DNA of 5,407 nt from Leptolinea sp964397625 (GTDB lineage Bacteria > Chloroflexota > Anaerolineae > Anaerolineales > Anaerolineaceae): positions 1 through 5,407 of the forward strand of contig CAYNJT010000121.1 of NCBI GenBank assembly GCA_964397625.1, given 5' to 3'. Each line of letters begins with the position of its first letter. The stretch's first letter is position 1. The notes beneath the pieces were generated by a model, which was given only the letters and a program-made list of their open reading frames with translations, was not told the DNA's origin and did not search any database. Both the position numbers and the translations under genes were made by a program. Below, piece by piece: positions 1-4,600 of this stretch.

Positions 1-148
1 CCGAGAGGTCTTCGCGCAGCATTTTCATGGCGAGGTCCGTGGAGCGCCGCAGGTCAAAAACCTTGTAGACCTCCGCCATACCGCCGCTGCCTACGGATTC
101 GTCCACCCGGTAACGTTTATTGATCACTCGTCCGACTTGATTTTGCAT
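1..148 (-). CDS. Ser/Thr protein kinase, N-terminal 49 codons (runs off the window)
   Basis: This is the beginning of a eukaryotic-type Ser/Thr kinase whose remainder lies beyond base 1. It starts at ATG 148-146 behind a strong Shine-Dalgarno sequence, GAGGGTGG, at 152-159. Visible motifs are the start MQNQVGRVINKRY, a Gly-rich ATP loop VGSGGMAEVY at residues 19-28, and the ATP-anchoring lysine in AMK (Lys42). All of these fall at exactly the same residue numbers as in the two complete kinases to the right, so it is a paralogue of them. Codons are intact to the window edge, so nothing suggests decay. By analogy it should continue into a catalytic core, a membrane span and an ectodomain, but none of that can be seen. 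A promoter candidate at 188-216 suggests it can be transcribed separately from the gene at 427-2469. The kinase-family call is firm; activity and signal are unknown. Confidence 0.93.
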   Translation of the reverse strand, partial: MQNQVGRVINKRYRVDESVGSGGMAEVYKVFDLRRSTDLAMKMLREDLS

Positions 149-178
149 TTTCCACCCTCACTCATGAAATGGCGGTAA

Positions 179-205
179 ATTGAAATAATTATAAAGAATT
201 TCAAT
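179..205. repeat. 8-bp inverted repeat straddling the -10 box (operator-like)
   Basis: ATTGAAAT at 179-186 is the perfect reverse complement of ATTTCAAT at 198-205, with 11 bases between. The centre of symmetry (base 192) falls inside the TATAAT box at 188-193. A dyad with this arm length and spacing, laid over a -10 element, is the geometry of a repressor operator. The arms are AT-rich, so chance symmetry is possible, and no regulator gene is visible in the window. Confidence 0.4.
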
Positions 206-216
206 CAAAATGTGTA
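188..216 (-). promoter_or_regulatory. Sigma70-type promoter candidate for the kinase gene starting at 148
   Basis: Reading the minus strand, a perfect -10 box TATAAT (193-188) lies 17 bases downstream of TACACA (216-211), which matches the TTGACA -35 consensus at four of six positions. The predicted start of transcription is near 181, giving a leader of about 32 bases before the ATG at 148. The spacing and the position just upstream of a ribosome binding site make it plausible. AT-rich spacers often give such matches by chance. Confidence 0.5.
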
Positions 217-223
217 ATATTTA

Positions 224-249
224 AAGGCAGGCTTAAAAAACAAAGCCTT
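224..249 (-). terminator. Weak stem-loop, possible end of the 427-2469 transcript
   Basis: AGGCTT (229-234) pairs with AAGCCT (243-248) around an 8-base loop. An alternative nested pairing is AAGGC (224-228) with GCCTT (245-249). On the minus strand the stem is followed only by a mixed CTTTAAATATT, not a clean U run. Its position, between the stop codon at 427-429 and the promoter candidate at 188-216, is where a terminator would be expected. The structure itself is marginal. Confidence 0.22.
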
Positions 250-268
250 GTACCCGGGTCAATACGTG

Positions 269-328
269 ATCATTTACTGGCAGGTCATGGTGTCTTTCTT
301 CTTATCTTCTTTCTGCCAGGTGAATGAT
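269..328. repeat. Imperfect long inverted repeat (7 bp + bulge + 8 bp, 29-base loop)
   Basis: CTGGCAG (277-283) pairs with CTGCCAG (313-319). After one bulged base (320), positions 269-276 pair with 321-328, with one G-U pair. The loop, 284-312, is pyrimidine-rich on the plus strand. A third copy of CTGCCAG lies at 363-369. There is no U run on either side, so it is not a standard terminator. It could fold in the 3' untranslated region of the upstream kinase mRNA. Confidence 0.5.
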
Positions 329-398
329 TCACGCGACTTCAGCTATCAACCTTGCCCTTGCTCTGCCAGCTTTTTCGGTCAGTGAGTCTTTCTTCTAA
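283..398. repeat. Degenerate 22-base direct repeat pair (283-304 and 377-398)
   Basis: The two 22-base segments match without gaps at 18 positions; both contain GTCTTTCTTCT on the plus strand. In the same minus-strand frame they read KKDTMT and KKDSLT, so the differences are mostly conservative in that frame. This could mean two decayed copies of one coding tail, or a simple duplication in a purine-rich stretch. Confidence 0.45.
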
Positions 399-426
399 GT
401 TACATTTTATATCGGTAGATTACACC

Positions 427-2469
427 TTAATCCGCCGATTTCGCGCAACGAAAACCCAGATCATTTCCCGCGGCGGTTGGATTATTACTCAGGCGAACGG
501 CAGACCGCGTAAATTCGATTTTATGGCTCCAGGCGCCGCCTCTTAGCACACGTTTGTATCCATTTGACGGACCCTGCGGATTCTTTGAATCCGAATTCTG
601 GTAATAGGTTGGGCTGTATCGATCTGCCACCCATTCCCACACATTGCCCGTCATGTCATACACGCCATAAACGCTTTTTCCGCTCTCATATTGTCCTACC
701 GGGGTCGTGTCATCTTTTGCCGATTTTATTGTAGCAAAGTTCGCGTTGCTTTTTTCAATATCTTCACCCCATGGATAGGTTCGTCCGTCTTCGCCGCGCG
801 CGGCTTTTTCCCACTCCGCCTCGGTTGGCAGGCGGCCGCCAACCCACTCGCAATATTTTTCTGCCATACCCCAACTCACAAATATTACCGGATAGTCATC
901 ATATTCCGGATTTCCATAATATTTATTGCGGCTGGCAGAAGCCTGGTTGGTTGGGGGAGGACAAACCCCGAGGTCAGCGCACTTGAAATACTGCGCGTTG
1001 GTTATTTCTGTGCGGTCGATCCAATACGAGTCAAGGTAAACCGAATGGGCAGGCTTCTCATCCTTTCTACCGTTATCGCTTCCCATAATAAAATTGCTCG
1101 CCGGAACGTACATCATGGTCATCTTGTCTCTTGAACGAACCATCGTTGAGCCGACGGACAACCCCGGCGTGGATGTTGGGACTGGAATATCAGTTTCTGT
1201 GGGCACAAACAATGTATTGGTCGGCAATGGGATGGGGGTTTTTACTTCTTCTGTGAAAGTTATGGAACTGGTTTCGGGAGTGATTTGAATTGTCGGCGGA
1301 ATGGATTGATCAGCTTTTTCTTGATCCAATGCTGCCTGTTCAACAACCGCGGTGTTTTGAGGAGTAACTTTATTCGTGTTGATATTGAGCAGAGAAAAAC
1401 CCAGCATTAATGCGGCCACGATCACCCCGAGCAGTAAATACACCATCCCTCTCTTTTGTGCCAGAAACGTTTTTATTCTTTCAATGGGCTGTCGGCTATT
1501 TTCCGAAACGGAAGTGGAGGAATAATCGCTGCCGGATCCGTGTCCTTTCGAGCCATCAATAATGGTTTCATCAGGATCATAATAGAGATCCTGGTTTTCA
1601 ACTTCTTCGATGACTGATTCTGGTAAGGTCGCCTGATAGGCTTCAAAAAAATCCATGACATTGGTATATCTTTTTTCTTGTTTCTTCTCCAAAGCTTTTA
1701 AGATGACTTTTTCCAATTCAGGACTGATATTCGGGTTTATTGATCGGGGTGATATCGGTGTTAGGTTGACCTGTTCCCAGCGTAGTTTCTCGCCTGTGGA
1801 ACCGGTAATTGCCGTTCTTTCGCCGTCAAACGGTCTCTGGCCGCCTGTTGCCATTTCGTATAAGACAACCCCAAGAGCGTAAATATCTGATTGGGGCGTA
1901 GGATTTTCTTCGTTTACCTGTTCGGGAGCCATATAGGCAGGGGTTCCCGCGCCGGCCAGGGTCATGGTCGTTGTACCTTCCGCCTGACGCGCGATGCCGA
2001 AATCCGCCAGCATGACTTTGCCCGTTTTTTCAATCATGATATTGGCCGGTTTAATATCACAATGCACCATATTCATTTGATGGGCGTAGTGCAACGCGCT
2101 GCAAATTGGCCCCATGATCTTAAGAATACGTTTATCGGAAAATGGTTTCCCACCGGCTGACTTGATCTCTTTGCGCAGGGTGATCCCATCCACAAAGTCC
2201 ATCAACATAAAAACTCTGTCCTTGTCCTCTGCCATGCCATAGAAGCGCACGATATTAGGGTGCTGCAATTTCTCGAGTGTTCTCCCTTCCCGGCTAAACC
2301 GTCTTAAAAAATATTCGTCTTCCGCCAGGTCTTCGTATAATACTTTTATGGCAAGCGGAACTTTACGCTGCAGGTCGAAAACACGAAAGACTTCAGCCAT
2401 CCCGCCGCGGCCCAGGGTTTGATCCACCCGGTAACGATTCTTTAATATTGATCCCACCACAATTTCCAT
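427..2469 (-). CDS. Transmembrane Ser/Thr protein kinase with FGE-sulfatase-like ectodomain (680 aa)
   Basis: This is a complete STPK. The kinase core occupies about residues 12-275: Gly loop LGRGGMAEVF (19-28), Lys42, alpha-C Glu61, catalytic HCDIKPAN (H136, D138, K140, N143), DFG 156-158, a Thr-rich activation segment with GTP at 175-177, and APE 181-183. An acidic, Ser-rich juxtamembrane stretch (285-330) contains DPDETIIDG. One membrane span follows at about 341-361, then a Pro/Thr linker (365-436, with VPTSTP). The ectodomain at about 440-678 is FGE-sulfatase-like: MGS, the EITNAQY and RLPTEAEWE motifs, GNVWEWVADRY, VLRGGAW and LGFRCA. The kinase should face the cytoplasm and the C-terminal domain the exterior. 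The two cysteines that make true FGE catalytic are replaced (H649, T654), so the domain is more likely a sensor or binding fold than an oxidase. The start at ATG 2469 has GAGGAA just upstream. The protein is intact; its ligand and substrates are unknown. Confidence 0.95.
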   Translation of the reverse strand: MEIVVGSILKNRYRVDQTLGRGGMAEVFRVFDLQRKVPLAIKVLYEDLAEDEYFLRRFSREGRTLEKLQHPNIVRFYGMAEDKDRVFMLMDFVDGITLRKEIKSAGGKPFSDKRILKIMGPICSALHYAHQMNMVHCDIKPANIMIEKTGKVMLADFGIARQAEGTTTMTLAGAGTPAYMAPEQVNEENPTPQSDIYALGVVLYEMATGGQRPFDGERTAITGSTGEKLRWEQVNLTPISPRSINPNISPELEKVILKALEKKQEKRYTNVMDFFEAYQATLPESVIEEVENQDLYYDPDETIIDGSKGHGSGSDYSSTSVSENSRQPIERIKTFLAQKRGMVYLLLGVIVAALMLGFSLLNINTNKVTPQNTAVVEQAALDQEKADQSIPPTIQITPETSSITFTEEVKTPIPLPTNTLFVPTETDIPVPTSTPGLSVGSTMVRSRDKMTMMYVPASNFIMGSDNGRKDEKPAHSVYLDSYWIDRTEITNAQYFKCADLGVCPPPTNQASASRNKYYGNPEYDDYPVIFVSWGMAEKYCEWVGGRLPTEAEWEKAARGEDGRTYPWGEDIEKSNANFATIKSAKDDTTPVGQYESGKSVYGVYDMTGNVWEWVADRYSPTYYQNSDSKNPQGPSNGYKRVLRGGAWSHKIEFTRSAVRLSNNPTAAGNDLGFRCAKSAD

Positions 2470-2618
2470 AATTCCTCGCTTTAATTATTTGCCATTTTTT
2501 TGTATTACACTGAGATTGAACAGGATTTCTCAGGTTTTTTAAAAAACATCCACCCACATCACCCAATTATTTGCTGCTTGAACTCTCCCTACTGTTCTTG
2601 GCTGCTGAATTCGCAGAT
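2470..2618. other. 149-base spacer between the two complete kinase genes
   Basis: The spacer contains the ribosome binding site for the ATG at 2469 (GAGG at 2474-2477), two abutting dyads at 2510-2547, and a 10-base direct repeat AATTATTTGC (2483-2492 and 2565-2574). No convincing -35/-10 pair was found on the minus strand: the best TGTAAT-type -10 has a -35 partner matching at only two of six bases. Read-through from the upstream kinase is therefore possible. Confidence 0.5.
2510..2547. repeat. Two adjacent inverted repeats upstream of the 427-2469 kinase
   Basis: CTGAGA (2510-2515) and TCTCAG (2528-2533) form a 6-bp dyad with a 12-base loop. Directly next to it is a perfect 14-base palindrome, GTTTTTTAAAAAAC (2534-2547). 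The pair sits 41-78 bases before the start codon at 2469. On the minus strand no U run follows the GC-containing stem, so it is not a good terminator for the upstream gene. It could be an operator region. Confidence 0.4.
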
Positions 2619-4388
2619 TCATTTAAAAGTGATTGTCATTTCGTAGACGTAATCACCGGGAGGGAAGCCGCCAATATGTCCAGAAAACTGCGCGAGCTTT
2701 TTTTCCGTGATCACTATGTGATACGTTCCTGGTGTAATATGGGTTACCAGGGCAGCGGGTAGGATACATACCTTTCCATCAGAACCGGTATGGTAAATCC
2801 ATTTGGAATCTGGAATATTTGCTGGAATGCCGTCAATTTCAATGGTAAATCTCAATTTTGAGATTGTCTCCTGACGGTATTCTTCTTTTTCCGAACAATA
2901 CGTAAAAATCCCATAACTCGCGTTGCTTTTTAATTCAAAATTCGCTCTGAACGTACCAGGATCACCCAATTTTTGGGTGTCAATATATTTCCGGGCGTGG
3001 CTGATCAAAAGACTATTGAACTTTATATAATAGTCTTCAGTGATAGGTATTACATCCATTCCGTTAAAATGATTGGTGGGATCTCTGCGTTTACTTTCAG
3101 TGGGTTCTTGAATAGCCACTGGCAGTGATGTATAGGTCGGGTAGGGGGTATAGGTTGGTTGTGGTGTATAGGTGGCAGGCATGCTGAGGGTGGTTTGAGG
3201 TTCGTCTGTGGGTGGAATGATTCCGATTGTTTGAGGTTCGTCAGTGGGTGGAATGATACCGACAGGATGGATCAGGTTATTGGGAGTAACGATGAAAACT
3301 GGAGGGGCGTTCCTGCCAGTCATCCCCGGATCAGCAGGTTTGGACGGAAGCGAAAGCAACGCGCCAAAAACCAGAAGCAGACACCCGCCGATGGCGAGAT
3401 AGCCGCGATTACGGGGTTGAAGGTTGCGCCACCAGGTAGTGATTTTTTTCAGGTAGGATCGTAACGGGTTTTCCTGCGGATCAGGGTCCGATATCGGACC
3501 ATCGAAACCTTCCAGTTGTTCATCGTCAATATTTTGGAAGTCCGGTGTTTCTACCAAGTCATTTAATAATTGCAGAGTGCTTGAAAAACGGTCGCGCGGC
3601 TTGATTGAGAGGCATTTGAACACAATGGCTTCCAAGGCGTCGCTGATGGCGGGATTATATGCGCGCGGGGAAATGGGGTCGCAATGCAGCTTTTCCCAGC
3701 GCACCCTCTCTTTGGTCGTCGCGGTTTCTGATCCCCTTTCGCCCATAAAGGGCCGATTTCCCCCGGTTAACATTTCATATAGTACGATACCCAAAGAATA
3801 GATATCCGTCTGCGGCGTGGAATTCTTTCCCCGTATCTGTTCTGGCGCCATATAGGCGGGAGCGCCGGCTCCCGCCATGGTGGAGGTGGTCGTTCCTTCC
3901 ACTTCCTGTGAGATGCCAAAATCGGACAGGAACACGCGCCCATTTTTGTTTAACATGATATTCGCGGGTTTGACGTCGCAATGCACCTTATGGTTGGAAT
4001 GCACAAAGTGCAACGCGATGCACATGGCGCGCATTACCCTGAGGATCAGCGCGTAGTTCATGGGTTTGCCGCTACTCCGTAAGATCTCTTTTTTCAGGGT
4101 TGGGCCGTCTATATAATCCATGATCAGGAAGAGGGCATCGTCCTCCTGAACCAGTTCATAAAACTGAATAATATTGGGGTGCTTTAGAGATGCCAGCGTC
4201 TTTGCCTCGCGCTTAAAGCGGATGACAAATGGGACATCCTCTGCCAGGTCAGGCACCAGGACTTTCATGGCCACATCCACCGAACGTTTGCGGTCGTAGA
4301 CGCGGAAGACTTCACCCATGCCGCCTTTGCCAAGAGAATCCTGGATCACATATTGACCCTTAATTATTTTCCCCTTGTGAAAATCCAT
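2619..4388 (-). CDS. Transmembrane Ser/Thr protein kinase with unrecognised ectodomain (589 aa)
   Basis: Numbered from the ATG at 4388, this complete STPK has a kinase core at about 12-275: Gly loop LGKGGMGEVF (19-28), Lys42, Glu61, HCDVKPAN (H136, D138), DFG 156-158 and APE 181-183, all at the same positions as in the 680-aa paralogue. The P+1 residue that is Thr176 there is Ala here (GAP). A Trp/Lys-rich stretch leads into one membrane span at about 329-347. A Pro/Thr linker (350-437) follows, with a 12-residue tandem repeat and PTYT repeats. The last roughly 150 residues (440-589) form a soluble, beta-rich-looking domain with two cysteines (498 and 541) and the tail GDYVYEMTITFK. I do not recognise it. 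An upstream in-frame GTG at 4397 lies inside the ribosome binding site and is rejected as the start. The gene starts 38 bases after the kinase stub, so the two are probably co-transcribed. Ligand and substrate are unknown. Confidence 0.94.
   Translation of the reverse strand: MDFHKGKIIKGQYVIQDSLGKGGMGEVFRVYDRKRSVDVAMKVLVPDLAEDVPFVIRFKREAKTLASLKHPNIIQFYELVQEDDALFLIMDYIDGPTLKKEILRSSGKPMNYALILRVMRAMCIALHFVHSNHKVHCDVKPANIMLNKNGRVFLSDFGISQEVEGTTTSTMAGAGAPAYMAPEQIRGKNSTPQTDIYSLGIVLYEMLTGGNRPFMGERGSETATTKERVRWEKLHCDPISPRAYNPAISDALEAIVFKCLSIKPRDRFSSTLQLLNDLVETPDFQNIDDEQLEGFDGPISDPDPQENPLRSYLKKITTWWRNLQPRNRGYLAIGGCLLLVFGALLSLPSKPADPGMTGRNAPPVFIVTPNNLIHPVGIIPPTDEPQTIGIIPPTDEPQTTLSMPATYTPQPTYTPYPTYTSLPVAIQEPTESKRRDPTNHFNGMDVIPITEDYYIKFNSLLISHARKYIDTQKLGDPGTFRANFELKSNASYGIFTYCSEKEEYRQETISKLRFTIEIDGIPANIPDSKWIYHTGSDGKVCILPAALVTHITPGTYHIVITEKKLAQFSGHIGGFPPGDYVYEMTITFK
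3193..3264 (-). repeat. Two tandem 36-bp units inside the Pro/Thr linker
   Basis: Units 3193-3228 and 3229-3264 match at 32 of 36 bases and stay in frame. They encode VGIIPPTDEPQT and IGIIPPTDEPQT in the extracellular linker of the 589-aa kinase, just beyond its membrane span. Two of the four mismatches lie in the last two bases of each unit. This is consistent with a recent slippage or duplication that lengthened the stalk by 12 residues. Confidence 0.9.
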
Positions 4389-4394
4389 TATGTT

Positions 4395-4400
4395 CACCTC
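4395..4400 (-). promoter_or_regulatory. Shine-Dalgarno GAGGTG that fixes the start of the 589-aa kinase
   Basis: Minus-strand GAGGTG (4400-4395) lies six bases before ATG 4388. The alternative in-frame GTG at 4397-4395 is part of this Shine-Dalgarno and so cannot use it. Starting at 4388 also gives M-x4-G and puts every kinase motif in register with the neighbouring paralogues. Confidence 0.85.
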
Positions 4401-4426
4401 GTTGAATTCTGAAATGACTCACATAC

Positions 4427-4552
4427 TTACATACCCATAAAATCCGCGGATTCTTCGTCCCTATCCTTGTACAACTCGGACATTCCACCCCGACCAAGGA
4501 AGGCGTCCACTCTGAAGCGATTATTGATTATCGTACCGGTTAAATCTTCCAC
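4427..4552 (-). pseudogene. Truncated Ser/Thr kinase N-terminus (41-codon stub)
   Basis: The reading frame runs from GTG 4552-4550 to TAA 4429-4427. Its N-terminus MEDLTGTIINNRFRVDAFLG continues with RGGMSELYK. This is the beginning of an STPK up to the end of the Gly-rich loop, aligned without gaps with the other three kinase starts (Gly6, Gly20, GGM at 22-24). After residue 29 the resemblance ends: DRDEESADFMGM and stop. The ATP-binding Lys42 and the whole catalytic core are absent, so it cannot be a kinase. A Shine-Dalgarno GAGG (4557-4560) four bases before the GTG is intact, so it may still be translated. It lies 48 bases after the DUF5050-like gene and 38 bases before the 589-aa kinase. 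The likeliest origin is deletion or unequal crossing-over within the tandem array. A retained short leader peptide is an alternative. Confidence 0.8.
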
Positions 4553-4600
4553 GGTGCCTCGTTGGATCTTTTTGCGATCTGTTCTAAAGATGGAATCATT

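Larger units (their letters stand above)
149..426. other. 278-base spacer between two kinase genes, with repeats and possible coding debris
   Basis: This is the largest gap in the window. It holds the promoter and dyad at 179-216, the weak stem-loop at 224-249, an imperfect long inverted repeat at 269-328, and a degenerate 22-base direct repeat (283-304 and 377-398). On the minus strand one frame ends with the protein-like tail ESFTWQKEDKKKDTMTCQ and stop (274-276), but it is closed upstream by a stop at 343-345 and has no start codon with a ribosome binding site. No intact gene was found on either strand. Confidence 0.6.

Noticed and set aside
149..426. tRNA, small RNA or CRISPR in the longest spacer
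   Set aside because: No cloverleaf, no regularly spaced repeats and no known RNA motif could be recognised.
1473..1661. Minus-strand 62-codon frame inside the 680-aa kinase gene
   Set aside because: It overlaps the kinase gene in another frame with low-complexity composition, so it is a shadow.
2510..2540. Rho-independent terminator on the plus strand
   Set aside because: The hairpin plus T6 faces the wrong way for every gene here and there is no plus-strand gene to end. It is kept only as a dyad observation.
3775..3981. Minus-strand 68-codon frame inside the 589-aa kinase gene
   Set aside because: It covers the catalytic loop and activation segment in the wrong frame, so it is a shadow.
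4395..4397. GTG as start of the 589-aa kinase
   Set aside because: It is part of the GAGGTG Shine-Dalgarno. ATG 4388 has correct spacing and aligns with the paralogues.
4439..4453. Similarity of the stub tail (ESAD) to the last residues of the 680-aa kinase (KSAD), as a deletion junction
   Set aside because: Only about ten bases agree and the flanks do not, so chance is the simpler explanation.
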